A stretch of 64,000 nucleotides of DNA from Allobosea sp. Tri-44 (GCF_004123845.1 NZ_NBDP01000005.1:1-64000); one strand, 5' to 3'. Counted from the stretch's first letter, positions 23,443 to 32,225 are shown. A program made the numbers and translations. Notes: generated by a model from the sequence alone, not told the origin.

Positions 23443-24279
23443 TCAACCCCGGATGAAGGCGAGCAGGTCGGCGTTCAGCACCTCGGCATGGGTGGTCAGC
23501 ATGCCGTGCGGATAGCTCGGATAGACCTTGAGCGTGCCGTGCTTCAGATGCTTGATCGATTCATGTGCTGAGGCGCCGATTGGGACGATCTGATCGTCGC
23601 CGCCGTGCAAGACGAGCGTCGGCAAGCCGATCGCCTTCAGGTCTTCGGTCTGGTCGGTTTCCGAGAAGGCCTTGATGCCGTCGTAGTGGGCCTTGGCACT
23701 ACCTGCCATGCCCTGGCGCCACCAGTTCCAGATCACACCCTGGTCGACCTTGGCGCCTGGCCTGTTGAAGCCGTAGAACGGCCCGGTCGGGACATCGACG
23801 AAGAATTGCGCGCGGTTATCGGCGAGCGCCTTGCGGAAGCCGTCAAAGACTTCGATCGGCAAGCCGCCGGGGTTGCCCGCGGTCTTGACCATCAGCGGCG
23901 GTACGGCGCTGACCAGCACTACCTTTGCGACACGGCCCTGTGGCTCGCCGAACTTCGCAACATAGCGCGCCACCTGCCCGCCACCGGTCGAGTGGCCGAC
24001 ATGCACGGCGTTCCTGAGGTCGAGATACTCGACGACGGCCGAGGCGTCGGCGGCATAGTGATCCATGTCGTGCCCATCCCATACCTGGGCCGAGCGGCCG
24101 TGGCCGCGCCGATCGCTGGCGATGACGCGATAGCCCTTCGCCAGGAAGAACAGCATCTGGGCATCCCAGTCGTCGCTGCTCAGGGGCCAGCCATGGTGGA
24201 ACATGATCGGCTGGGCATCCTTCGGTCCCCAGTCCTTGAAAAAGATCTCAACGTCGTCCCTGGTTGTGACGAATGACAT
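23443..24279 (-). CDS. Alpha/beta hydrolase, non-haem haloperoxidase-like
   Basis: The 278-residue protein resembles cofactor-free chloroperoxidase/esterases. It begins MSFVTTRDDVEIFFKDWGPKD and has HHGWPLSSDDWD (oxyanion loop), ASDRRGHGRS, the nucleophile elbow GHSTGGGQ (Ser near residue 100), the acid in LHGGDDQIVP and the histidine in YPHGM. All three triad residues are present. It lies 2 bp from the isochorismatase-like gene and 64 bp before XapX in one operon. In vivo it is probably an esterase or perhydrolase; the natural substrate is unknown. Confidence 0.88.
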   Translation of the reverse strand: MSFVTTRDDVEIFFKDWGPKDAQPIMFHHGWPLSSDDWDAQMLFFLAKGYRVIASDRRGHGRSAQVWDGHDMDHYAADASAVVEYLDLRNAVHVGHSTGGGQVARYVAKFGEPQGRVAKVVLVSAVPPLMVKTAGNPGGLPIEVFDGFRKALADNRAQFFVDVPTGPFYGFNRPGAKVDQGVIWNWWRQGMAGSAKAHYDGIKAFSETDQTEDLKAIGLPTLVLHGGDDQIVPIGASAHESIKHLKHGTLKVYPSYPHGMLTTHAEVLNADLLAFIRG

Positions 24280-24281
24280 GG

Positions 24282-24935
24282 TCAGTGGCCCTCCGATGCA
24301 CCGAACATCGTCTTTGCGTAGATGATGCCAAGTCCGTAAGCGCCGCCGAATTTCTTCGCGATGCCGGTGGTCAGGTCATAGGTCCCGGTCCGGGCCCAGT
24401 CGCGCTGAAGTTCGAGGAGGTATTGCAGCGAGGTCATCGGCCGCGCACCGGCCTGGAGCATCCGCTCTAGCGCGCGCTCATGGGCCTCGTCGGAGACGTC
24501 GCCGCAGGCATCGGCGATGACATAGACCTCGAAGCCCTGGTCGATCGCCGAGAGTGCCGGCCCGACGATGCAGACGCTGGTCCACAGGCCGGCGAGCACG
24601 ATGCGGCTCTTGCCGATCTCGTTGACCCGCGCAATGACCGCGGCGTCCTCCCAGGTGTTCATCGAGGTCCGGTCCAGCAGCTTCTGTCCGGGGAACGCCT
24701 CCGTGATCTCGTCGAACATCGGGCCCGAGAAGCTCTTCTCGGCAACGGTGGTCAGGATGGTCGAGACCCCGAAGCCAGCGGCGGCATGCGAGATAAGCGC
24801 CGCGTTGTTGCGCAGCTGGACGGCGTCGATCGACCGGGTCGCGAACGACATCTGTGACTGGAAGTCGATCAGGATCAGGGTGTGATCCTGCGGCGTCAGC
24901 AGGAGCTTGCCGGGTGCGGCGGTGGCATGGGACAT
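24282..24935 (-). CDS. Isochorismatase-family hydrolase (YcaC-like)
   Basis: The 217-residue cysteine hydrolase has the catalytic aspartate in LILIDFQSQM, the lysine region TTVAEKSFSG and the nucleophile in LAGLWTSVCIVGPAL. Those are the Asp-Lys-Cys triad positions of YcaC and related proteins, which often have no assigned substrate. It is the promoter-proximal gene of the HxlR-linked operon, with GGAGATTCC upstream of ATG 24935. The C-terminal part (TYDLTTGIAKKFGGAYGLGI) is typical of the longer YcaC-like subgroup. Confidence 0.85.
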   Translation of the reverse strand: MSHATAAPGKLLLTPQDHTLILIDFQSQMSFATRSIDAVQLRNNAALISHAAAGFGVSTILTTVAEKSFSGPMFDEITEAFPGQKLLDRTSMNTWEDAAVIARVNEIGKSRIVLAGLWTSVCIVGPALSAIDQGFEVYVIADACGDVSDEAHERALERMLQAGARPMTSLQYLLELQRDWARTGTYDLTTGIAKKFGGAYGLGIIYAKTMFGASEGH

Positions 24936-24965
24936 AGAGGAATCTCCTGTTGGAACGACGGGAAG

Positions 24966-24995
24966 CTAATGCCGCATCGCGGTCATGACCATTAG
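24966..24995. promoter_or_regulatory. Candidate HxlR operator between divergent genes
   Basis: CTAATG at 24966-24971 and CATTAG at 24990-24995 form an inverted repeat with an 18-bp spacer, centred in the 85-bp gap between the isochorismatase-like gene and the HxlR gene. HxlR-family dimers bind such palindromes near their own promoters. The site overlaps ATG 24985, which argues for the downstream ATG 25021 as the real hxlR-type start. Confidence 0.4.
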
Positions 24996-25020
24996 TTACG
25001 CGCGGGATACTGCCTCTAAA

Positions 25021-25362
25021 ATGGCCGACACAGAACAGAAGCAAGAGCCGCAAGCAGAAGGCTGCCTCGTCGATCCTTTGCTCAAATTCTTTGCGCAGGA
25101 ATGGATGAGCCACATCGTCTTCACCCTCGCGCGCCACGGCACGCTGCGATTTGGCGCCTTGCGCAGGCATCTGCCCGCCGGCGTTTCTGCGCGTATCCTG
25201 TCCGCCAGGCTCAAAGCTCTGGAATCTGCGGGTTATGTGGAACGACGAGATTTGAGCGAGCGCGTGCTACACGTCGAGTACTCTCTCACGACGGAAGGCC
25301 GGGCAATCGACGCTGCGCTCTCGGCTGGAGAAACCCTGATGTCCCCCGATGAGGTCAGCTAG
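25021..25362 (+). CDS. HxlR family transcriptional regulator
   Basis: A 113-residue winged-helix protein has the HxlR layout: a Cys near the start (AEGCLVDPLLKFFAQEWMSHI), FGALRRHLPAGVSARILSARLKAL (recognition region) and the wing VERRDLSERVLHVEYSLT. Several HxlR proteins (YodB, HypR, QorR) sense quinones, aldehydes or hypochlorite through this N-terminal cysteine. It is divergent from the hydrolase operon it presumably controls. I prefer ATG 25021 over 24985 because the extra 12 codons have low GC at third positions and overlap the palindrome. Confidence 0.82.
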   Translation: MADTEQKQEPQAEGCLVDPLLKFFAQEWMSHIVFTLARHGTLRFGALRRHLPAGVSARILSARLKALESAGYVERRDLSERVLHVEYSLTTEGRAIDAALSAGETLMSPDEVS

Positions 25363-25547
25363 TCGCGCAGATGGCACAACTTCTTCCAGGAAGATGCACG
25401 CCATCACCAAGGACTTCGAACTGCGCTTGGAAGCTGACAGGCGGTAGAAGCCAGTCGTGAACGCCTGTTTCCTGGGTATGCGGCGAACATCCACTCCTGG
25501 CGCAACCTGATGAGAGAGCTCCACGGCAGACCTGTGCGGCCTGTAGC

Positions 25548-26012
25548 TCAGGTCGCAGCCTTGCGCGGAACGATGAGCTTGGCCCTGAGGATCTGGACGG
25601 TCTCGCCACGCTGGTTGATCGTGCGGCTGACGATGGTTGCAATGCCCCGCTCCGGCTTCGAACGCGACGGCGTGATCTCGACCACTTCGCTTTCCACATG
25701 CAGGGTATCGCCCGGCCGAGTCGGAGCCGGCCAGCTGATCTCTCCTCCAGCTCCGATGATACCGCCCATCAACGGCAGGCCGGCCTCGACATTGAGGCGC
25801 ATCGTGATTGCAGCGGTATGCCATCCGCTGGCGGCGAGGCCTTTGAACAAGGTCTCCCTGGCCGCCTCCTCGTCGAGGTGGAAAGGCTGTGGGTCGAATT
25901 GAGCCGCGAATGCCTTGATCTGCGCATCGTCGATCGTATGGGACGCGCTTCTGAAGCGTTGCCCGACGACAAGGTCATCCAGATAGTATCGATCGAACGT
26001 GGCGTTGCTCAT
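25548..26012 (-). CDS. MaoC family dehydratase (hot-dog fold)
   Basis: The 154-residue protein has the R-hydratase/MaoC pattern: YYLDDLVVGQRFRSASHTI, AFAAQFDPQPFHLDEEAA with the D-x4-H dyad, LAASGWHTAAI and WPAPTRPGDTL. Such proteins hydrate enoyl-CoA or act as thioester dehydratases. A strong AAGGAGG precedes ATG 26012. It lies 52 bp downstream of the DHA2 efflux gene and could be the tail of that operon. No adjacent fatty-acid genes show which CoA ester it uses. Confidence 0.85.
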   Translation of the reverse strand: MSNATFDRYYLDDLVVGQRFRSASHTIDDAQIKAFAAQFDPQPFHLDEEAARETLFKGLAASGWHTAAITMRLNVEAGLPLMGGIIGAGGEISWPAPTRPGDTLHVESEVVEITPSRSKPERGIATIVSRTINQRGETVQILRAKLIVPRKAAT

Positions 26013-26064
26013 GGCTGCCTCCTTCACGTCGGGTTCCGCTGCGACCATCGCTGATCGCAAGATG

Positions 26065-27681
26065 TCAGTGAGCACCCACGCCGGCACCGCCGGCCTGGAC
26101 CTTGCGGGTGAAGAGCAGCACGATGGCGGCAAGTGCCAGCACCGAGCCGATCACGGCGAAAGTATCACTGAAGCCAAGGATCAGAGCCTGACGGTGCACG
26201 GTCGCGCCGATCGCAGCGATCGCCTTCTGCTGTGCGAGCGCAATGTCGGTCACACCATGGGCCGTGAAGTACTGCGTCAGATGGTCGATCCTGTCGCGCA
26301 CTTCCTCCCGGTAGACGGTCACCGACTGGCCGATGATGTTCGAGTGGAACTGCTCGCGCTTGGTCAGCACCGTCCCGAGTACGGCGGTGCCGACCGCTCC
26401 ACCGAGATTGCGCAGCATGTTCGAAAGGCCCGACGCAGCAGCAGCCTCGCTCGGCGCGATACTGGCCGTCGTGATCACGGTGATCGGCGTGAGCACGAGC
26501 GCCTGGCCGATGGCGCGCACGATATTGGGCACGAAGAACTGGTCGCCGGCGCTGTCGAGCGACAGGGTGATGTTCAGGAAACAGCTTGCCGCGAAGATGC
26601 TGATACCGACAAAGCCGATATAGCGCGCGTCAAACCGCTTCATCAGCAGCGGGACAAGCGGAATGATGAGCAATTGCGGCAGGCCGGTCCAGGCGAGCAC
26701 GAACCCGATCTGCTCGGCGTTATAACGCTGAACCTGGCCGAGATATTGCGGCAGGATGTAGACGGTGCCGAACAATGCGACTCCGACCAGCACGTTGACG
26801 ACGACGCCGACGCCGAAATTGCGCTGCTTGAGAAGGCGCAGCTGGACCACCGGCTTTGCCACAGTGAGCTCGATGGCGACGAAGGCTGTCAGGAACACCG
26901 CTGCCATGATCGCGAGCTTGACGATGAACGGCGACTGGAACCAATCATCCTTGTTGCCTTCTTCAAGCACGGTCTGCAGCGCCGCAAGGCCGATCGCCAT
27001 GGTGACGATCCCGGCCCAGTCGCCCTCTTTGAGCAGTGAGAGCTGCATGGGCTTCTTCTCGAGCGTGAAATAGAGCGCGACAGCCATCGCGATGCTCGGC
27101 GGCGTGTTGACGAAGAAGATGGTCTGCCAGCCGTAGTTCTCGGTCAGATAGCCGCCGATGGTCGGGCCGATCGCCGGTGCGAAGGTGACAGACAAGGCAA
27201 ACAGCGCCAGCCCGAAGGGCTGCTGCGACTTCGGCAGCTTGGTCAGCACCATGGTGAAGGCCATCGGGATCAGGACGCCGCCCGCGAAGCCTTGCAGACC
27301 GCGCAGCAGGATCATCGTGCCGAGGTCGTGGGCGAAGGCGCAAGCCGCCGAGAAGATCGGGAACAGGATGGTGTTCACCAGTATGTAGCGCCGAAACGAG
27401 AACACCCGGCTCAGATAGTCGGTGAGCGGGATCACCACGATCTCGCCGATCAGGTAGGAGGTCGAAATCCAGGCGCCGTTGTCGACGCCGGTTCCGATGC
27501 CCCCTTCGATGTCGAGCAGCGAGGCGTTGGTGATCTGGATGTTGAGGATCGCCATGAAAGCACCGACCATACCGGCGCTCACCGCGATCCAGGCGGTCGC
27601 GCTGGCCTTCTCGGGCAATGGCGCCGCAGACGCGAGGGCGTCGGAGGAGCCAGGCGAAACCGTTGACGCTGTGTTGGACAT
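26065..27681 (-). CDS. DHA2 family MFS multidrug efflux permease (EmrB-like)
   Basis: The 538-residue protein has 14 predicted TM segments with DHA2/EmrB motifs: LNIQITNASLLDIEGGIG in TM1, TSYLIGEIVVIPLTDYLSRV (motif A region), RGLQGFAGGVLIPMAF and FAPAIGPTIGGYL (motif C). It follows the HlyD-family adaptor gene by 47 bp, forming an EmrAB-type pair that should drive drugs or organic acids across both membranes with an outer-membrane channel encoded elsewhere. A TCATAC-N4-GTATGA site lies upstream of the operon. Confidence 0.92.
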   Translation of the reverse strand: MSNTASTVSPGSSDALASAAPLPEKASATAWIAVSAGMVGAFMAILNIQITNASLLDIEGGIGTGVDNGAWISTSYLIGEIVVIPLTDYLSRVFSFRRYILVNTILFPIFSAACAFAHDLGTMILLRGLQGFAGGVLIPMAFTMVLTKLPKSQQPFGLALFALSVTFAPAIGPTIGGYLTENYGWQTIFFVNTPPSIAMAVALYFTLEKKPMQLSLLKEGDWAGIVTMAIGLAALQTVLEEGNKDDWFQSPFIVKLAIMAAVFLTAFVAIELTVAKPVVQLRLLKQRNFGVGVVVNVLVGVALFGTVYILPQYLGQVQRYNAEQIGFVLAWTGLPQLLIIPLVPLLMKRFDARYIGFVGISIFAASCFLNITLSLDSAGDQFFVPNIVRAIGQALVLTPITVITTASIAPSEAAAASGLSNMLRNLGGAVGTAVLGTVLTKREQFHSNIIGQSVTVYREEVRDRIDHLTQYFTAHGVTDIALAQQKAIAAIGATVHRQALILGFSDTFAVIGSVLALAAIVLLFTRKVQAGGAGVGAH

Positions 27682-27728
27682 CGTTCCCTCCTGCCATGTG
27701 TTGGCCGGTCAGCCGGGGCTCGCAGCCC

Positions 27729-28925
27729 TCAATCGGTGCGTTGAGGCGCCAGGGCGACCTCGGTCGTAGCTGGCTTGGTGTCGATGGTCGGGTAGACGGA
27801 CATGCCGGGGCGAAGCACGACCGAAAGCGGGCGCTCCTGGTCGAGCACGATCTTCACGGGGATGCGCTGCACCACCTTGGTGAAGTTGCCGGTTGCGTTG
27901 TCCGGCGGCAGCAGTGCGAACTCCTGGCCGCTGGCCGGCGAGAGGCTGTCGACCTGGCCGCGGAAGATCTGGCCAGGAAACGTATCGACTTCGATTTCGA
28001 CCTTCTGCCCGGCGCGGACGTCGGTCAGCTGGGTCTCCTTGAAATTGGCAATGACGTAGGCGGCGTCGGTCGGCACGACGGCCATGAGTTGCGTGCCGGC
28101 TTGCACATACTGGCCGACCCGCAATGTGCGGTTGCCGACGACGCCATCAATCGGCGCGACGAGGGCCGTGTAGGAGAGGTTGAGCTCGGCCTGATCCTGC
28201 ACGGCCTTGGCGCCGTCGAAGGCCGCCTGGGCCTGGGCGAGCTCAGCCTTGATCACGTCGAGCTGGGTGGTCGCACTGGCAAGCGCTGCCGTGTCGCGTG
28301 TCACCGCAGCGCGGGCGCTGGCGATCCGGGAGGCGGCCTGCTGCGCGGTCTGGATGCTGCCGTAGCCACTCTTCGCCAGCTGGGCATAACGCTGGTCGTC
28401 CTGCTCGGCGAAGGTTTCGGCGGCCTTGTCGGCTTCGATCGTCGCCTTCGCAGCTTCGATGACGGATCGCTGGGCGATGAGCGCAGCCTGCTTGTTCGCG
28501 ATGTTGGCCGTGGCGGCCTCGACCTGCGCCTTGGCCTGCTCGAGGCTGACCTTGAAGTCGCGGTCGTCGATGCGGGCGAGGACCTGCCCTGCCTTCACCG
28601 CTTGGTTGTCGCGCACAAAGACGGAGGCGATGTAACCGGACACTTTCGGGGCGATGGTCGTGCTGTCGGCCTTCACATAAGCGTCGTCCGTTGAGATCTG
28701 GAAGCGACCCGTCGTCCAATAACGCCATCCCGAATTACCCGCGCCCGCCAAGGCAGCGACAGCCACGCTTGCAAGAAGCAATGGACGCAACCAGCGCCTG
28801 CGAGCAGAGGCCGGGGCGCCGGTAACCAATGCCGGCGCCTGGGAAGCGGGGGGGAGACCTTCCTGGGAGACCTCGGCGGTCGGCAGGGCCCTTTCCGCAG
28901 TGAAGACTGGCTGATGCTGGCCCAT
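27729..28925 (-). CDS. HlyD/EmrA family efflux periplasmic adaptor
   Basis: The 398-residue membrane-fusion protein has a cytoplasmic N-terminus with one TM helix (PLLLASVAVAALAGAGNSGW, about residues 49-68). A lipoyl half-motif follows (FQISTDDAYVKADSTTIAPK), then a long coiled-coil hairpin rich in Ala/Gln (about 120-240) and the second half (APIDGVVGNRTLRVGQYVQAG). It delivers substrates from the DHA2 permease encoded just downstream. A shared promoter element lies about 140 bp upstream, suggesting induction with the epoxide hydrolase gene at 38.1 kb. Confidence 0.92.
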   Translation of the reverse strand: MGQHQPVFTAERALPTAEVSQEGLPPASQAPALVTGAPASARRRWLRPLLLASVAVAALAGAGNSGWRYWTTGRFQISTDDAYVKADSTTIAPKVSGYIASVFVRDNQAVKAGQVLARIDDRDFKVSLEQAKAQVEAATANIANKQAALIAQRSVIEAAKATIEADKAAETFAEQDDQRYAQLAKSGYGSIQTAQQAASRIASARAAVTRDTAALASATTQLDVIKAELAQAQAAFDGAKAVQDQAELNLSYTALVAPIDGVVGNRTLRVGQYVQAGTQLMAVVPTDAAYVIANFKETQLTDVRAGQKVEIEVDTFPGQIFRGQVDSLSPASGQEFALLPPDNATGNFTKVVQRIPVKIVLDQERPLSVVLRPGMSVYPTIDTKPATTEVALAPQRTD

Positions 28926-29012
28926 AGGACCGGTCCTTTCCTGTGCAGCAAGGACGAGCTTCTGGCTTGCCTTGATTTGGCCCGTTCATCAGCAGCTGCT
29001 GAGGGGCACGGT

Positions 29013-29084
29013 GAATCTAGGAGGGAGGCTAACGCTGCGGAATCGAACGCTCGTATCCGCAGCTCATACTCGCGTATGATCGGG
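29013..29084 (-). promoter_or_regulatory. Promoter block A with TCATAC-N4-GTATGA site, upstream of the HlyD/DHA2 operon
   Basis: The palindrome CTCATACTCGCGTATGATC spans 29063-29081, with a perfect TCATAC-TCGC-GTATGA core at 29064-29079. A further CTCGTAT half-site lies at 29050-29056. The whole block 29013-29084 aligns with 38250-38322 upstream of the epoxide hydrolase gene. On the minus strand a weak -10-like TAGATT is at 29019-29014. The site touches the stop of the upstream SDR gene, so it is a genuine between-gene promoter of the efflux operon rather than a shared divergent region. Confidence 0.65.
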
Positions 29085-29085
29085 C

Positions 29086-29892
29086 TCAGGCGAGCTGAAG
29101 CCGATACCGGGCGGCAGGCTCGGCGCGAGACAGGCCTGGCATCAGCGCTTGGCGCGCCGCTTCGAAGGCATCCCAGTCGCTCAGCTCCGGCAATGCCGGA
29201 ATGGTTGCGAACTCGCCCTGGTCCAGGCCAGCGAGGGCGGCATCGACCATCGCAGTCGCGGACATGACGATCTCGCCCGGCAGGTGCTCCACAGGTGTGC
29301 CGGCGATGCTCCAGAACTCCGTCGCCGTGGCGCCGGGCAGCACCACCTGGATACGCAGGCCCTTATCGGCGAACTCGTGGCGCAGCGACTGGCTGAAGGC
29401 GAGGACGAAGGCTTTCGAGCCGCCATAGACGCCGTTGAGCCGCTCTGGAGCAATCGCGACGATCGAAGCGATGTTGATGATGGTGCCGCCGCCGCGTGCG
29501 ACGAAACCGGGCACTGCGGCATAGGTCAGGCGCGTCAGCGCGTCGACGTTGAGGGCGATCATGTCGCTCATCTTGTCGACGTCGGCCTGCAGGAGTGGAG
29601 CCGTCGAGCCGACGCCGGCGTTGTTGACGAGGGTCGTGATCCGCGTATCGCTCCGCAGAACGGCTTCGATCCTGGCGACGTCTTGCCGCTTGCCGAGATC
29701 GGCAGCAACGACCTCGACGGTCCGCCCGGTCTCGCCGGCGATCTCAGCGGCGAGCTTGCGCAGACGCTCGACGTTGCGGGCCACCAGAATGAGGTCATGG
29801 CCGCGCCTGGCGAGGCGGTTGGCATAGATGGCGCCGATGCCGGACGAGGCGCCGGTGACGAGGGCAAATCCTTTGTCGAGTGTAGTCATCAT
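29086..29892 (-). CDS. SDR family NAD(P)-dependent oxidoreductase
   Basis: The 268-residue Rossmann protein has TGASSGIG (about 14-21), NNAGVG, the serine in NIASIVAI and the YGGSK catalytic Tyr-Lys pair, so it is a complete classical SDR. The DltE/YdfG-like layout suggests reduction of a carbonyl compound, but the substrate is unknown. It is divergent from the GlxA-type regulator gene at 30017, a frequent arrangement in which the regulator controls the oxidoreductase. Confidence 0.88.
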   Translation of the reverse strand: MMTTLDKGFALVTGASSGIGAIYANRLARRGHDLILVARNVERLRKLAAEIAGETGRTVEVVAADLGKRQDVARIEAVLRSDTRITTLVNNAGVGSTAPLLQADVDKMSDMIALNVDALTRLTYAAVPGFVARGGGTIINIASIVAIAPERLNGVYGGSKAFVLAFSQSLRHEFADKGLRIQVVLPGATATEFWSIAGTPVEHLPGEIVMSATAMVDAALAGLDQGEFATIPALPELSDWDAFEAARQALMPGLSRAEPAARYRLQLA

Positions 29893-29911
29893 CTGTTCCT
29901 TCGTTGCTTTT

Positions 29912-29938
29912 TCTGCCCGTTCGGGCTGACAGGGCAGA
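29912..29938. promoter_or_regulatory. Inverted repeat between SDR and GlxA-type regulator
   Basis: TCTGCCC at 29912-29918 and GGGCAGA at 29932-29938 form a perfect 7-bp inverted repeat with a 13-bp spacer, which itself can pair as CCCGTTCGGG. It lies 20 bp upstream of the SDR start. It may be an operator for the divergent regulator or a leader hairpin. Confidence 0.3.
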
Positions 29939-30016
29939 CAGATAGCTCTCCTTGCTGACGTCTCAAATGTCGTTTATGCAACCTTTTAGGACGGCCCTCT
30001 GAGCAAGGATATCGCC

Positions 30017-30955
30017 ATGCATCGCGTCGGCTTTGTCGTTTTCCCCGGCTTCCAGATGATGAGCCTTGCGGCGCTTTCGGCCTTCGAATTTGCAAATCTG
30101 GCGGCACCGGAAGCCTTCTATGAGGTGACCGTCCTGTCGGAGAGCGGTGGGCCGGTGAAGAGTTCGATCGGCCTCGCCATCGAGACCGCCCCCCTCGACG
30201 ACACCGCCTATGACACGGTGATCTTCGCCGGAGACCTCAAGGGTTCGGCCGGACCGGACGAAGTGACGGAGTTCGTGCGACGCTCGGCGATGGCAGCCCG
30301 TCGGGTCGCCTCGGTCTGCACGGGTACCTTCGTACTGGCGCAGGCGGGTGTCCTGGACGGCCGGCAGGCGACGACCCATTGGATCTGGGCTCGCGATCTG
30401 GCTGCACGTTACCCCAAGACCAGGGTCGAGCCGGATCGCATCTTCATCGTCGATGGCCCGATCTGGACATCGGCGGGGATGAGCGCCGGCGTCGACCTCG
30501 CGCTCGGCATGGTCGAGAAAGACCTGGGCCCCGAGATCGCGCGGCTGACGGCCAGGAAGCTGGTGCTCTATCATCGTCGGGGCGGCGGCCAGTCCCAGCA
30601 TTCCGCGCTCCTGGAGATAGACGCCAAGTCCGACCGCATCCAGTCGGCCCTGGACTATGCCCGGCGCAACCTGTCCAGCCGATTGAGTGTCGAAGATCTC
30701 GCCGAGGCGGCGCGGCTCAGCCCGCGTCAGTTCAGCCGCGCCTTCCACACCGAAACCGGCCAGTCTCCCGCCAAGGCGGTGGAGACCCTTCGACTGGAAG
30801 CGGCACGGGTGATGATGGAGCAGACCAGCCATCCGATCGAGGCGATCGCCGAGCAGACCGGCTTTGCCGATCGCGAGCGGATGCGGCGCGCCTTCGTGAG
30901 GACCTTTGGCCAGCCGCCCCAGGCGATCCGGCGCAATGCGCGGGTGCTGCCCTAG
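30017..30955 (+). CDS. GlxA family transcriptional regulator (DJ-1/PfpI domain plus AraC)
   Basis: The 312-residue protein has an N-terminal class I glutamine-amidotransferase-like (DJ-1/PfpI) domain, about 1-185. The nucleophile-elbow-like cysteine sits in VASVCTGTFVLAQAG. A C-terminal AraC domain (about 210-310: LSVEDLAEAARLSPRQFSRAF; HPIEAIAEQTGFADRERMRRAFVRTFGQPP) has two HTH units. Such regulators sense small metabolites through the first domain. It probably controls the divergent SDR gene. A GAGCAAGG ribosome binding site precedes ATG 30017. Confidence 0.9.
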   Translation: MHRVGFVVFPGFQMMSLAALSAFEFANLAAPEAFYEVTVLSESGGPVKSSIGLAIETAPLDDTAYDTVIFAGDLKGSAGPDEVTEFVRRSAMAARRVASVCTGTFVLAQAGVLDGRQATTHWIWARDLAARYPKTRVEPDRIFIVDGPIWTSAGMSAGVDLALGMVEKDLGPEIARLTARKLVLYHRRGGGQSQHSALLEIDAKSDRIQSALDYARRNLSSRLSVEDLAEAARLSPRQFSRAFHTETGQSPAKAVETLRLEAARVMMEQTSHPIEAIAEQTGFADRERMRRAFVRTFGQPPQAIRRNARVLP

Positions 30956-30982
30956 AACGTGCACCCGTCTTGGACGAGAGGA

Positions 30983-31741
30983 TCAACTCAGGAAGCCGGA
31001 GGCGCCGTCCCAGAGCAGCTTCAGCGCGGTCACGACCAGCAGCCCGTAGCAGGCGCGATAGACCTGGCGCTGGTCCAGCGCGCCATGCAGCCGCCAGCCG
31101 AGCCAGATGCCGGCCGGGATGGCGGGCAGACAAATCGCCATCAAGGCCCAGATCTGGCCGCTCGGCTGCACCAGCAGCAGCCACGGCGCCGCCTTGAGCA
31201 GGTTGCCGACGGTGAAGAACATGCTGGTCGTTCCGGCGTAGAGTTCCTTGCCGAGGCCGAGCGGCAGCAAGTACATCGCAAGCGGGGGCCCGCCCGAATG
31301 CGCCACCATGGTCGTGACGCCCGAGGTGAAGCCGGCCGCGACCGCCTTCGGCGTCGAGCGCGGCCGAACCGTCACCTCACCGCCTCGCAGGAGCCAAAGG
31401 CCGACGAAGATCAGGGTGATCACGGCCATCACGATGGCGATGGCGCGATGATCGAGGAAGCGGAAGACCAGATAGCCGACGCCGATGCCGGCGATGAGGC
31501 CCGGCACCAGCGGCTTGAGGTCCGGCTTCGACCAGGTCGACGCCTTCCAGTAGCGCAAGGCGTAGAGGTCCATCGCGATGAAGAGCGGCGCGAGCAGGCC
31601 GCCGGCGGTGATCGGATCCATCACGGTCGACAGCAGCGGAATGCCGACGATGGCGAAGCCGCCGCCGAAGGCTCCCTTCATGAAGCTGATCAGGAGCACG
31701 CCGGCAAAGGCGACCAGGATAGTGGCGACTGTCAGGTCCAT
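30983..31741 (-). CDS. Sulfite exporter TauE/SafE family protein
   Basis: The 252-residue membrane protein has about eight TM helices and the TauE/SafE repeats GGGFAIVGIPLLSTVMDPITAGGLLAP and GFTSGVTTMVAHSGGPPLAMYLLPLG. Members export sulfite, sulfoacetate or other organic anions. It follows the DUF1127 gene at 31815 in the same direction with a 73-bp gap and converges on the GlxA-type regulator. Substrate unproven. Confidence 0.88.
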   Translation of the reverse strand: MDLTVATILVAFAGVLLISFMKGAFGGGFAIVGIPLLSTVMDPITAGGLLAPLFIAMDLYALRYWKASTWSKPDLKPLVPGLIAGIGVGYLVFRFLDHRAIAIVMAVITLIFVGLWLLRGGEVTVRPRSTPKAVAAGFTSGVTTMVAHSGGPPLAMYLLPLGLGKELYAGTTSMFFTVGNLLKAAPWLLLVQPSGQIWALMAICLPAIPAGIWLGWRLHGALDQRQVYRACYGLLVVTALKLLWDGASGFLS

Positions 31742-31814
31742 GGCACCGTCTCCAAAGCGGATGGCTGCCTGAACCCCTCAGCACCAAGGCAAATGCTGGC
31801 TTTGGAGGGTGTCA

Positions 31815-32051
31815 TCACCCCCTCCCCCGTCCGGTCCGCGGGACGAAGCCATGGACGGCCGCTTCGATCTGGCTTCTGTTGATGCCGATGTCCTGCAGCG
31901 CCTGCTCGTCGAACTCGCGCAGGTCCGCGATGGCGGCGCGGTGATCGAGGTAGCGCGCGATGGCCCGGTACAGCGCGCCCGGCATGCGGAGCAATGCCTC
32001 GGAGCGCTTCGCGGTGACGGGGTGGGTGATGGCCGGCAGGAAGGCAGACAT
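31815..32051 (-). CDS. Small DUF1127 domain protein
   Basis: A 78-residue protein ends with the DUF1127 motif LREFDEQALQDIGINRSQIEAAV. It is smaller and closer to the standard family size than the one at 5247. ATG 32051 follows the purine-rich GGAGGCCAAC. It is divergent from the MocR-type regulator and may be co-transcribed with the TauE gene downstream. Function unknown; roles in RNA or metabolic regulation have been shown for other DUF1127 proteins. Confidence 0.75.
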   Translation of the reverse strand: MSAFLPAITHPVTAKRSEALLRMPGALYRAIARYLDHRAAIADLREFDEQALQDIGINRSQIEAAVHGFVPRTGRGRG

Positions 32052-32192
32052 GTTGGCCTCCGTTGGATTGCACCGGGTCAGACGTCGGCAACACGCTCCC
32101 GTCACGTCGGCGAGGTGATCGCCGGCCGTCGTAACCCTCGCGATTTCCGGTGCGGCTGGGTTGATATGAACAAGATGATCCGATACTATGAT

Positions 32193-32225
32193 CGGAGCAA
32201 TAGAAACATTGTACTCGGTGCAATA
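32193..32225 (+). promoter_or_regulatory. Direct repeats abutting the MocR-type gene, candidate autoregulatory operators
   Basis: CGGAGCAATA at 32193-32202 and CGGTGCAATA at 32216-32225 are direct repeats 23 bp apart, close to two helical turns; the second ends one base before the ATG. MocR/PdxR-type regulators commonly bind direct repeats in the divergent region. A short palindrome, CCGAT-N6-ATCGG, overlaps just upstream (32180-32195). Confidence 0.45.

Noticed and set aside
32180..32195. CCGATACTATGATCGG as a member of the TCATAC-N4-GTATGA family
   Set aside because: It contains TATGATC but not the hexamer-N4-hexamer layout. It is better explained as part of the MocR-type control region.
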